Below, one piece after another: positions 31,375 to 38,587 of a DNA stretch of 44,048 nt. The notes below the pieces were generated by a model, which saw only the letters and a list, made by a program, of their open reading frames with translations, made no database searches and had not been told where the DNA came from. Made by a program: the position numbers and the translations under genes. Numbering within the stretch: the stretch's first letter is position 1; each line of letters opens with the position of its first letter. Location: assembly GCA_030667705.1 (NCBI GenBank), contig DAOUVJ010000006.1, forward strand, positions 1 through 44,048, written 5' to 3'. Source of the stretch: Promethearchaeota archaeon. GTDB lineage: Archaea > Asgardarchaeota > Lokiarchaeia > Sigyniarchaeales > SOKP01.

Positions 31375-33441
31375 ATGTCAACAGAATCGTATATTAATAA
31401 AATTATGGATGAAACAGGATTATCTCGAAAAGATATTCAAGATTTAGTGGACGAAAAGAAAACAGAATTAAAAGGATTAATTACTGATGATGGTGCACTA
31501 CTTCTAATAGCAAAGGAGTTAAAAGTAGAGGTTAGAAAGGAGAATAAAGACTTTAATGACATTGAGGTTAAGATCTCTGATGTTTCCCTTGGGATGAAAA
31601 ATATTATTTTAGTAGGAAGAATTAAAGATGTTAACAAAATATTCAATTTTACCCGAAATGATGGAAGCGAAGGATTTGTTGGATCATTTTCAATCCAAGA
31701 TGAATCAGGAGAGATTCGAGTTGTTTTATGGGATGACGATACTAGAATTTTAACAAACGAAAACTTTGTAATAAATGAAGTTGTAAAAATAATCAATGGG
31801 TATACTAAAGAAGGTCGTTATCAAGATTTAGAAATCCACGTTAACCGGTTTGGTAAGATTATTTTATCTCCAGAAGATATTGACTATAATAAAATTCCTA
31901 AAATAAAACATAGCTTCACAAAAATCGGGGATATTACTCCGAATTTTAAATCCTATTCAATTAAAGGTCAAGTGATTCGTTATTCTCCAGCAAAAGAATT
32001 TGTTAGAAGTGATGGAAACACAGGAAAAGTCGGTAACCTTAATATTATGGATTCAACAGGTATTGTAAGAATCGTTTTTTGGAATGAAGACGTTGATAAA
32101 ATTCAAGGAATCCAAGAAGGAGATAATATATCTATTTCTCAACTTTCTCCACGAGAAAGTAAATTAAATCCAAAAACTATTGAACTAGTTGCATCATCCA
32201 ACACAATTATAAAGAAAACTAAAGGTAACGTTCAATATGAAGCAAAAATAGTTAAAAACATAAAGAAACTCCAAGAACTTGAAAATTTAGTATCTTTCAA
32301 AGGAGTGGTAACATCTGTCAGAGAGATGAGAAAAGTTACTCTTAAGTCAGGAGAAGATGTGTCGGTAATTGATTTTGAAGTAAGTGATAATACAGGTTCA
32401 ATTCGAGTGACTGCATGGAGAGATATAGCTGAAGAATTGGCGGAAAAATTAACAAATGAGATGACGGTTTTGGTATCAAATGTTAATCTTAAGCACAATG
32501 AGCTCTTTGACAGAAAAGAAGCTACTTTTAATAAAGTTTCAGAAATTAAGGCAATCGAAGAACATATTAAAATTACTTCACGTCCACAAGAAGAAAAAAT
32601 TAAACCAAAAATTACTAAGGCTATAAAAGACATCGAGAATCTCGAAAACACCGCTTCTTTCAAAGGAGTGGTAACATCTGTCAGAGAGATGAGAAAAGTT
32701 ACTCTTAAGTCAGGAGAAGATGTGTCGGTAATCGATTTTGAAGTAAGCGATAATACAGGTTCAATTCGAGTGACTGCATGGAGAGATATTGCTGAAGAAT
32801 TGGCGGAAAAATTAACAAATGAGATGACGGTTTTGGTATCAAATGTCAAGCTTAAGTATAATGAGATGTTTGATAGAAAAGAGGCTACTTTTAATAAATT
32901 CTCTGAAATTGAGAAAATTAATGAAGATATCAACTTTACCAAGAAAACTAGCTCAGAAAGTTCAAAAACAACTTCAAGATTTATAGAAACAAAAATTGAA
33001 TCTATTGATTCCAGTTGGTATTTTGAAATAAAAGGAAGTGTTATAAAGGAAATTGATCTATCTAAGAAAGACTTATTCATATATGACGCTTGCACGACGT
33101 GTTTTAAAAAAGATTCAAATTGTACATGTGAGAAAAAAGAAGAATCAGAAAAAAGAATGATATTAAAAGTAGTTCTGGATGATGAAAGTGGCACAATAAA
33201 AACCAGTTTTTTTGGTCAACAAGCTGAAGAGTTGATTGGTAAGAAAGCAAGTGAGATCGCGGATATGGAAGATTTAAACAGGGTTTTAAAAGATTTGGAA
33301 GGACGTTGTTTAATTGTACGTGGAAAAGCTTCATTAAATAATTTTAATGATATGAATAATTATGAAATGAAAGTTTTTGAATTTCAATTTACTGATCCTA
33401 CAAAAGAACTAAATTATCTTATGGAAGAACTAAATTCTTAA
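31375..33441 (+). CDS. RPA70-like multi-OB single-stranded DNA-binding protein
   Basis: A 688-residue archaeal RPA large subunit. After a helical N terminus come OB folds at about 65-165 (DVSLGMKNIILVGRI, SIQDESGEIRVVLWDDD), 180-275 (YSIKGQVIRYSP, NIMDSTGIVRIVFWNED), 300-395 and 421-515, then a zinc-bearing OB with CTTCFKKDSNCTC (about 573-585) before the C terminus. OB folds three and four are nearly identical (VSFKGVVTSVREMRKVTLKS against ASFKGVVTSVREMRKVTLKS) and correspond to DNA repeats 363 bases apart. It binds ssDNA in replication and repair and should pair with the RPA32-like subunit at 11049. An upstream TATA box and palindrome suggest its own promoter. Confidence 0.9.
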   Translation: MSTESYINKIMDETGLSRKDIQDLVDEKKTELKGLITDDGALLLIAKELKVEVRKENKDFNDIEVKISDVSLGMKNIILVGRIKDVNKIFNFTRNDGSEGFVGSFSIQDESGEIRVVLWDDDTRILTNENFVINEVVKIINGYTKEGRYQDLEIHVNRFGKIILSPEDIDYNKIPKIKHSFTKIGDITPNFKSYSIKGQVIRYSPAKEFVRSDGNTGKVGNLNIMDSTGIVRIVFWNEDVDKIQGIQEGDNISISQLSPRESKLNPKTIELVASSNTIIKKTKGNVQYEAKIVKNIKKLQELENLVSFKGVVTSVREMRKVTLKSGEDVSVIDFEVSDNTGSIRVTAWRDIAEELAEKLTNEMTVLVSNVNLKHNELFDRKEATFNKVSEIKAIEEHIKITSRPQEEKIKPKITKAIKDIENLENTASFKGVVTSVREMRKVTLKSGEDVSVIDFEVSDNTGSIRVTAWRDIAEELAEKLTNEMTVLVSNVKLKYNEMFDRKEATFNKFSEIEKINEDINFTKKTSSESSKTTSRFIETKIESIDSSWYFEIKGSVIKEIDLSKKDLFIYDACTTCFKKDSNCTCEKKEESEKRMILKVVLDDESGTIKTSFFGQQAEELIGKKASEIADMEDLNRVLKDLEGRCLIVRGKASLNNFNDMNNYEMKVFEFQFTDPTKELNYLMEELNS
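32293..32545 (+). repeat. First copy of an OB-fold-encoding tandem repeat in the RPA70-like gene
   Basis: This segment recurs 363 bases (121 codons) downstream. From 32293 to about 32500 only scattered third-position differences are visible (for example ATT against ATC for Ile, AGT against AGC for Ser). After about 32485 differences increase and include amino-acid changes. The copies keep the reading frame. Confidence 0.9.
32656..32908 (+). repeat. Second copy of the OB-fold-encoding tandem repeat
   Basis: Partner of 32293-32545. The high nucleotide identity, even at silent positions, points to recent duplication or gene conversion. The 110 bases between copies (about 32546-32655) encode a different, charged linker, so only the OB core is homogenised. 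Confidence 0.9.
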
Positions 33442-33515
33442 TATTATGAGCATTTAAGTTATATTTATTTAATTTATTTATATCTCATTATAAAGAAAAA
33501 CAGTTATCTTAGATT

Positions 33516-34454
33516 ATGAACCAGATCGATATTGTAGGTTTGGGAGAGGTGGTTGTCGACTGGGTTGCTGAAATCCCACATTTTCCAAAACCAGATGAAA
33601 AAATTTATGCTCTAAGTGAAAATATTTTTTCTGGAGGAGTAACCGCAAATTATTTAGTCGCAGTAGCGAGATTAGGAGGAAAAAGTGGATTTATAGGTGC
33701 CGTAGGAAGCGATCCATATGGTGATTTTCTCATTTCTGACTTTAACAAAGAAAATGTAAACACGAATTGGACCATCAAGAAAAAAGACAAAAAAACACCG
33801 GTAAATTTCATCTTTATTGTAGAAGGAGAAAAATCGATAATACAATCACCTCATATGCTGAAAACTAAAGTCGAAATCTCTGATCTTGATGAGTTTTTCA
33901 TTGGTAAGTCAAGATTATTGCACACTACTATGATTCATCAAGATATTACAGAAAAGGCTATTGAAATTGCAAAAAAAAATGATGTAAAGGTAAGTATCGA
34001 TTTAGAATCTCAAATTGCTCAAAGTGGGTGGAGTAATTTAAAAAAAATGCTTTTAAAAGCAGATATCATAATTCCAAATAAAGAAGGGGCAAAAACAATA
34101 ACATATAGTAAAACTCCTAAAGAAGCAGCTAACATATTGATTAAAAAGGGAATTCCTATCGTTATTATTACCTTGGGGAGTAAAGGAGTATTGTTAACCA
34201 CCAAACAATATCAAAAAAGGATTCCAGCTTATAATATTAAAAATATTGTTGACACAACTGGTGCAGGAGATACATTTAATGGTGCATTTTCACTGGCGTA
34301 TTGGATTAAGAAGTGGTCGTTAGAAAAATCATGTAAGTATGCAAACGCGGCTGCAGCTCTGAAAATACAGCAATTAGGTGCTCGAAATGGAATGCCTAAT
34401 GAAATATTACTTACCAAATTTTTAAAAGAAAACGATGAATCTTTTTTTGATTAG
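33516..34454 (+). CDS. PfkB-family carbohydrate kinase
   Basis: A 312-residue ribokinase-like sugar kinase. The N-terminal signature FSGGVTANYLVAVARLGGKSGFIGAVGSDPYG (about 37-68) and the C-terminal catalytic DTTGAGDTFNGAFSLAYW (about 247-264, with the GAGD base aspartate) are intact. IIPNKEGAKTI and VIITLGSKGVLLTT mark the ATP side. The substrate could be a sugar, nucleoside or sugar phosphate and cannot be fixed from sequence. It stands alone, with a convergent unknown gene starting 4 bases after its stop. Confidence 0.88.
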   Translation: MNQIDIVGLGEVVVDWVAEIPHFPKPDEKIYALSENIFSGGVTANYLVAVARLGGKSGFIGAVGSDPYGDFLISDFNKENVNTNWTIKKKDKKTPVNFIFIVEGEKSIIQSPHMLKTKVEISDLDEFFIGKSRLLHTTMIHQDITEKAIEIAKKNDVKVSIDLESQIAQSGWSNLKKMLLKADIIIPNKEGAKTITYSKTPKEAANILIKKGIPIVIITLGSKGVLLTTKQYQKRIPAYNIKNIVDTTGAGDTFNGAFSLAYWIKKWSLEKSCKYANAAAALKIQQLGARNGMPNEILLTKFLKENDESFFD

Positions 34455-34458
34455 GTAG

Positions 34459-34893
34459 TTAAGAATAAATCAAACTTATTTTCTTAATATTGACATAATT
34501 ACTGATTATTTCATCAAGTCTTTTCAATATTTTATCTGATTGTGTCTCGATTGTATTTTGACTAAATGGCCAAGAACCTATCAGTAAATCGCCTAATTTT
34601 TTAGTATTACCTATTAAATATCCTTCCTTTTTTTCATCTTTATGTGTTACTAAAATAACTATGTAATAATTAAATGAGAGGAGGTGACTATTTGCTCCCA
34701 TAATGATGACTTCTTCTATATTTTGGAAATTAATTATGTTTTCATGTAAATCACTCATATTCTTTATTGAAGTGATGTAACGCGTCATATTAATGTACTT
34801 ATCCGATATTACATTACTAAAAGTTAATGATAATGAAGATTCCTCCATTTCACCAATACTTCTAAATATAACTTTATAGAATATGAAACTCAT
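34459..34893 (-). CDS. Unknown protein upstream of pfkB-type kinase
   Basis: I do not recognise this 144-residue protein. The sequence alternates strands and helices: SLSLTFSNVISDKYINMTRYI, EEVIIMGANSHLLSFNYYIVILVTHKDEKKEGYLIG (two strands), then helix SDKILKRLDEIISNYV. There is no cysteine motif or membrane helix. The mix would fit a longin- or Roadblock-like domain, but the match is too weak to call. aIF1 lies 58 bases upstream on the same strand, so cotranscription is plausible. Confidence 0.55.
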   Translation of the reverse strand: MSFIFYKVIFRSIGEMEESSLSLTFSNVISDKYINMTRYITSIKNMSDLHENIINFQNIEEVIIMGANSHLLSFNYYIVILVTHKDEKKEGYLIGNTKKLGDLLIGSWPFSQNTIETQSDKILKRLDEIISNYVNIKKISLIYS

Positions 34894-34951
34894 TAAAATC
34901 TAACTTGTTAATTAGTAATTACGAATATTTGATTAATCGAACACCTTATTA

Positions 34952-35293
34952 TTATTTCCTGTAAGATTGTCTTATCCGATCTTTTATGAGGATATTTTCT
35001 TCAGGAAATCCCTGGTCCATCAAAAATTTTTTCATTTTTAACTTGTGATCTCCTTGTAGTTCAATTTCGTTATCTCTTACTGTTCCTCCTGAAGCACATT
35101 TATGTTTTGCTTTTTTCAAAATTTCTTTTAAATTTGCATCAAAGTTACCTTCAAAAGTAATAACAGTAACGACACGCCCCCATTTCCTCCTATCGTTAGA
35201 AATAATAATTTGTTGCTCGTCGGCGCTTAAACTATCACATATACATAGTTCTTTTGGAAAACTACATATCGGACAAATCTCGTCGTCTTTAAT
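34952..35293 (-). CDS. Translation initiation factor aIF1 (SUI1), apparent AUU start codon
   Basis: A 113-residue SUI1 protein that checks start-codon selection on the small subunit. It shows ICPICSFPKELCIC (about 6-19), DRRKWGRVVTVI, CASGGTVRDNEIELQGDH (about 66-83) and GFPEENI, all characteristic of aIF1/eIF1. No ATG, GTG or TTG lies before the conserved region: the in-frame TGA at 35305-35303 is followed by AGA AAG AAC ATT AAA GAC. Starting at ATT (35293-35291) gives MKDDEICPIC, the N-terminal length seen in relatives that begin near MPEICPIC. A GTG at 35306 in another frame would need a +1 shift. AUU start is inference from the absence of alternatives. Confidence 0.85.
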   Translation of the reverse strand: MKDDEICPICSFPKELCICDSLSADEQQIIISNDRRKWGRVVTVITFEGNFDANLKEILKKAKHKCASGGTVRDNEIELQGDHKLKMKKFLMDQGFPEENILIKDRIRQSYRK

Positions 35294-35503
35294 GTTCTTT
35301 CTTCACAACCTTTATTATTAAAATCTAATTAAAATTAAGTGTACTAAAAATTAATAGAACTAAATCTTATAAAAACCTTTTTTATTTCGTTGATTTATTA
35401 AAAAGATAAATTTTTATTCATGAACCTAGTTTTGTAATTTAGCTATTGAGATAAAAAATATACTCAATAAAACTACCATCAATCAATTTTAAAGTTATTA
35501 ATC
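35294..35503. promoter_or_regulatory. Divergent spacer between aIF1 and the Ras-like GTPase
   Basis: An AT-rich spacer of 210 bases. CTTATAAAAACC at about 35367-35378 is TATA-like in both directions (TTTTTATAAG on the minus strand). It would leave leaders of roughly 50 bases for aIF1 and 100 bases for the GTPase. No ORF or structured RNA is evident. Confidence 0.3.
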
Positions 35504-36028
35504 ATGTATAACTCTTGGATTTTTAAAGTCATCGTTGCAGGTGCAGGAGGAGTTGGCAAAACAGCGATGGTCACCAGATATTGTACCGGGCAGTTCCAAG
35601 ATGGATACAAAATGACAATCGGTGCGGGATTTAATACTAAATCTGAAGTTTTAGATACAGGGGAAACTGTAAAAATGCAATTATGGGATTTTGCAGGAGA
35701 AAAACGATTTAGAGAATTGCTTCCTGATTATTGCAAGGGTGCAAGTGGCGGATTTATATGTTTTGACTTGACAGATTACGATACATTTCGCGATGTCCCG
35801 GAGTGGTTGAAAATCATTCGTCAAAAAGCAGGATTCATTCCAATAATATTATTGGGAATGAAATGGGATTTGGATAACCATGAAATTGACCCAGAAGTTG
35901 CTCATAATTATGCTGAAAAAGCCAAGTGCAATCAATGTGTGTTTTGCTCCTCAAAAGAAGATTTGAACATTGTAGAGTCATTTCAGGCTATGTCTAAATG
36001 GCTTATTTACTATGCATCTCAAGATTAA
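35504..36028 (+). CDS. Ras/Rab-like small GTPase
   Basis: A 174-residue small GTPase. G1 is GAGGVGKT (about 11-18), the G2 Thr lies in YKMTIGAGF, G3 is WDFAGE, G4 reads MKWD instead of NKxD, and G5 is CSSKED. Overall it resembles Asgard Ras/Rab-like proteins. Two changes stand out: the catalytic glutamine after DxxG is Glu (DFAGE), and the Asn of NKxD is Met, which could alter hydrolysis and base specificity. There is no C-terminal Cys for lipid attachment, so membrane binding must be indirect. Roadblock proteins at 23686 and 37072 are candidate partners. Coding is on the plus strand, and tRNA-Asn lies downstream. Confidence 0.9.
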   Translation: MYNSWIFKVIVAGAGGVGKTAMVTRYCTGQFQDGYKMTIGAGFNTKSEVLDTGETVKMQLWDFAGEKRFRELLPDYCKGASGGFICFDLTDYDTFRDVPEWLKIIRQKAGFIPIILLGMKWDLDNHEIDPEVAHNYAEKAKCNQCVFCSSKEDLNIVESFQAMSKWLIYYASQD

Positions 36029-36127
36029 AATTAATTCTATTAAAAAATTCAATTTTAAGAACACCTTTTTAAATACCTCAACCATATCGAAAAACCTAAA
36101 AAGGAATGTTAATAACATTAATTATTC

Positions 36128-36151
36128 GAGAAGTATTCTTCAATGCTTCTC
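36128..36151. repeat. 10-bp hairpin upstream of tRNA-Asn
   Basis: GAGAAGTATT and AATGCTTCTC form a ten-pair stem (one G-T) with loop CTTC. CTTTTTAAATACC at about 36065-36077 would serve as TATA box, so the hairpin would be in the leader of the tRNA-Asn transcript, 39 bases ahead of the tRNA. Alternatively it marks the end of the GTPase mRNA. Confidence 0.5.
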
Positions 36152-36189
36152 TAAACACGAGTTTGATGTAGGAATTTAACTAAAACCAC

Positions 36190-36358
36190 GCCTCGGTAGC
36201 TCAGCTAGATAGGTTAGAGCAACGTTTCGGTGTGCTAGGCAAAGTAGAGCACCCGGCTCAAATAATGAATCTATCATTATTTCCGGAAGTTAACCGGGCG
36301 GTCGCATGTTCGATCCATAAGATCTTCGGTCTCCGAAGACCTGGGTAAGCCCGGGGCG
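36190..36358 (+). tRNA. tRNA-Asn(GTT) with three 30-nt introns
   Basis: Acceptor GCCTCGG (36190-36196) pairs with CCGGGGC (36351-36357), discriminator G. Intron 2 (36259-36288) splits the anticodon loop after T33. Exon CCGG pairs with intron CCGG, bulges are CT|C and AA|G, and AAATAATGA/TCATTATTT forms a 9-bp intron stem; joining gives CTGTTAA, anticodon GTT. Intron 3 (36319-36348) splits the T stem GCATG/CATGC after position 63; ATCC pairs with GGGT, bulges are AT|A and AA|G. Intron 1 lies in the D-arm and is bounded by two copies of TAGAGCA exactly 30 bases apart (36215 and 36245), so its ends are ambiguous and I found no clean bulge-helix-bulge. The D-loop is unusually long (14 bases). Confidence 0.9.
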
Positions 36359-36555
36359 TTAAATTCCTCTCTCTTTATTTTATTGATCTTTGAAATAATA
36401 TTTTCAATATTCTTTATGAAAAAAAGATGGTTAAACAATTATTCTAAATTTTATTATGAAGGAAAATGAGATGTATCCTAATAACCAAGGGGGATATAAA
36501 ATCCCTCAGTATCTCCAGAAAAAAGTATTATTATATTGATAAAAAAATATTTTTG

Positions 36556-36660
36556 TGCTTCTGCCGGGATTCGAACCCGGGTCACCAGGGTGAAAGCCTA
36601 GCATGCCAAGCCCTTTCCTTTATATAGTATGAAAGATTGGCCGGACTACACTACAGAAGC
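36556..36660 (-). tRNA. tRNA-Glu(TTC) with a 30-nt D-arm intron
   Basis: Acceptor GCTTCTG/CAGAAGC, discriminator A, D-arm start GTGTAGTCCGGCCAATC, T arm ACCCGGG...CCCGG. The anticodon stem CTAGG/CCTGG and loop CTTTCAC (anticodon TTC) are uninterrupted. The extra 30 bases (36605-36634) fall between C23 and A24; removing them gives the family pattern CCAATCATG and restores the GTG/CAT D stem. GCCAA/TTGGC and CTTTC/GAAAG can pair across the junctions, a relaxed version of the usual splicing motif. Ends could move by one base. Confidence 0.9.
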
Positions 36661-36806
36661 ATGGTACTATTATTATCTCAGATTGATTATTAGAATTGCA
36701 TTAAAACGATTCTAAATATAATTTTTTAATTAATCTTTGATTTTAAATTTTATTATAATGGAGTTAGAACTGAAAAAAAACAGATTCTATTGATAGAAGA
36801 GAAATA

Positions 36807-36891
36807 TGCGGAAAGAGGGATTTGAACCCCCGAACTCCTATGAGACTGGATTCTAAGTCCAGCGCCTTTAACCAGACTTGGCAATTCCCGC
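36807..36891 (-). tRNA. tRNA-Leu(TAG), no intron
   Basis: Acceptor GCGGGAA pairs with TTTCCGC (one G-T), discriminator A. The D-arm is TTGCCAAGTCTGGTTAAAGGC, the anticodon arm CTGGA/TCCAG has loop CTTAGAA (anticodon TAG), and there is a long variable arm (TCTCATAGGAGTTC). Length is 85. It is the only one of six tRNA genes here without an intron. Confidence 0.95.
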
Positions 36892-37071
36892 GTAATTATA
36901 TTAAAGATTTGTTAATAGGAATGCTATATTATTCAAAATATTGAGACTTAATTAAATTTTTCACAAACAATCATGATGTCTTTTTATTTATAGATAAAGA
37001 TAAAAAAGAGAAATATTTAAGAATAAATATTAGAGTTATTAAAACAACCAAATTACTTATAGGCCTTTTTT

Positions 37072-38070
37072 ATGAGTGTTCGAGAATCTTTAATTAAGTA
37101 TTTGACGTCAATATTACGTTCTTCACAAGGAACAATATTAGTAGTTCTATGTGATCTAGATGGTCTTTCGATAGCTAAAATAGGGCGGAAAAGTGATATT
37201 GATATTAATCCAAACCAAATCACCAGTTTAGCTTCGGCAGCATTTTCTGCAAGTGGGGAAAATTGGGAAGATCTGAACATAAAAGACCAAGTAATATCAT
37301 TTTCATATTTTGAAAAAATATGTTTAATTACAATCAGGATAAATGAGACTCTATTAACTATAGTACATGATTATCACAAGGAATGGCCTTTGGATGCAGA
37401 TAATTTAGCTAGTTCGATGTATTATTTAAAACAGAAATTGAGTGAGTTTTTTGGAAACTTTGCAGAGTCAGAAAATGAACTTGAATTATTCTCAAATAGA
37501 GTAAGAAGTGCAATATATTTATTTGGGATGGGTTCAGAAGTTCCATTTATATCGTATGCCCCAGAAAATTATGATGAAACAAATCTCTTGCCTGCGATAA
37601 GTTATGTATTAAATTCAATACATAATCCTATTTTCATAAGATATAGCCTTGTAAGCCCTGCAGGTTTAACGATAGATGCCCGGGAGGTTAGTGGTCAAAA
37701 TTTACCTATTTCCGTTGAAGCTTTTTCTGCAAATGCGAATGTAGGATTTCAAAAAATGAAGGAGGAATCCGCGGGTAGCTCTCTGGGAGACTTACTTAGT
37801 TATATCACAATCTCGGGTGATGACCCCGAAAATTTCTACGGAATAATAACTTGCCATGCAGGAATTTTAAAATACTCTAAGTTAGAAGAGGTTTCAAGTT
37901 CAGAAAGTATATCTTTTGTAGGTTTATTCACTTTAACTTATGGTGGCATACCAATAATATGTGAATCTAGAAATGTAATATTTTCCATTTTATCAATTAT
38001 TGGTTCTGAACCTACAACAGATAACTTCATTAAAGCTGTCAATGTCTTAACTAGTTTTAAATATGAATGA
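37072..38070 (+). CDS. Tandem Roadblock/LC7 protein
   Basis: A 332-residue protein with two Roadblock-like domains. The first (about 1-125) has ILVVLCDLDGLSIAKIGRK, helix ITSLASAAFSASGENWE, strands QVISFSYFEKICLITIRINETLLTIVHDY and a final helix. The second (about 175-330) repeats the order with RYSLVSPAGLTIDARE, VEAFSANANVGFQKMKEESAGSSLGDLLSYITISG and FVGLFTLTYGGIPIICES. Such domains bind and regulate Ras-like GTPases; one is encoded 1 kb upstream on the same strand, with tRNAs between. The stop overlaps the Tsr3 start by 8 bases. Confidence 0.72.
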   Translation: MSVRESLIKYLTSILRSSQGTILVVLCDLDGLSIAKIGRKSDIDINPNQITSLASAAFSASGENWEDLNIKDQVISFSYFEKICLITIRINETLLTIVHDYHKEWPLDADNLASSMYYLKQKLSEFFGNFAESENELELFSNRVRSAIYLFGMGSEVPFISYAPENYDETNLLPAISYVLNSIHNPIFIRYSLVSPAGLTIDAREVSGQNLPISVEAFSANANVGFQKMKEESAGSSLGDLLSYITISGDDPENFYGIITCHAGILKYSKLEEVSSSESISFVGLFTLTYGGIPIICESRNVIFSILSIIGSEPTTDNFIKAVNVLTSFKYE

Positions 38071-38548
38071 AAAACAAGGAACGCGCATCGAAAGAATGAA
38101 TACTAATTCAGTTATCCCTCTTTTGTATTGCCTTCATTTAAATGAATGTGATCCAAAGAAATGTACTGCTTTAAAACTGAAAAGGTTAAATTTACTTAAA
38201 ATTATTTCAAAAATTAAAGGAGATTTGCATAATGCCATTGTCTTAACTCCATTATCACAAAATATTATCTCTTTAGGAGATAAATCTATTATCAAAAACT
38301 ATGGTTTGATTGTAATAGATTGTTCTTGGAAACATTTGTTTGATTTAAAATTGGGTAACTTTAGCAGAGGACGAAAACTACCTCCTCTTATAGCAGCTAA
38401 TCCCGTTAATTATGGTAAATGGGAAAAATTGAGCTCTGTTGAAGCATTAGCAGCAGCTCTTTATATCACGGGTAACACCGAAGAGGCAGATTTGGTTCTT
38501 TCAAAATTTAATTGGGGGATTCAATTTAAAAATTTAAATAGATTTTAA
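38063..38548 (+). CDS. Tsr3-type rRNA aminocarboxypropyltransferase
   Basis: A 161-residue DUF367 protein equivalent to Tsr3, which adds the aminocarboxypropyl group of SAM to the hypermodified pseudouridine in helix 31 of small-subunit rRNA. Signature blocks are ECDPKKCTALKLKR (about 29-42), ILTPLSQNIISLGD-like VLTPLSQN, GLIVIDCSWKHL (about 82-93), RGRKLPPLIAANPVNYGKWEKLSSVEALAAALYITG (about 106-140) and the closing LSKFNWGIQFKNLN. A later ATG at 38096 is possible. It converges with the thermosome gene and joins NMD3, RIO1 and Dim2 as a ribosome-maturation factor in the window. Confidence 0.9.
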   Translation: MNEKQGTRIERMNTNSVIPLLYCLHLNECDPKKCTALKLKRLNLLKIISKIKGDLHNAIVLTPLSQNIISLGDKSIIKNYGLIVIDCSWKHLFDLKLGNFSRGRKLPPLIAANPVNYGKWEKLSSVEALAAALYITGNTEEADLVLSKFNWGIQFKNLNRF

Positions 38549-38587
38549 AAATAAGAAAATAAGAATATTAAAAAAATTTCTCGAAAT

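Noticed and set aside
32232-33194. 320-codon ORF antisense to the RPA70-like gene
   Set aside because: The translation is Ser/Leu/Ile-rich without any domain and repeats only because the sense OB folds repeat.
35286-35306. GTG at 35306 as aIF1 start with a +1 frameshift
   Set aside because: GTG AAG AAA GAA CAT TAA stops before the conserved region and would need a shift at CAT. The direct ATT start needs no such event and gives the right N-terminal length. A sequencing error remains possible.
36456-36539. 27-codon ORF (MKENEMYPNN...) between tRNA-Asn and tRNA-Glu
   Set aside because: Too short, no ribosome binding site or recognisable feature; it may be chance. A small GGGGAT/ATCCC inverted repeat inside it is also weak.
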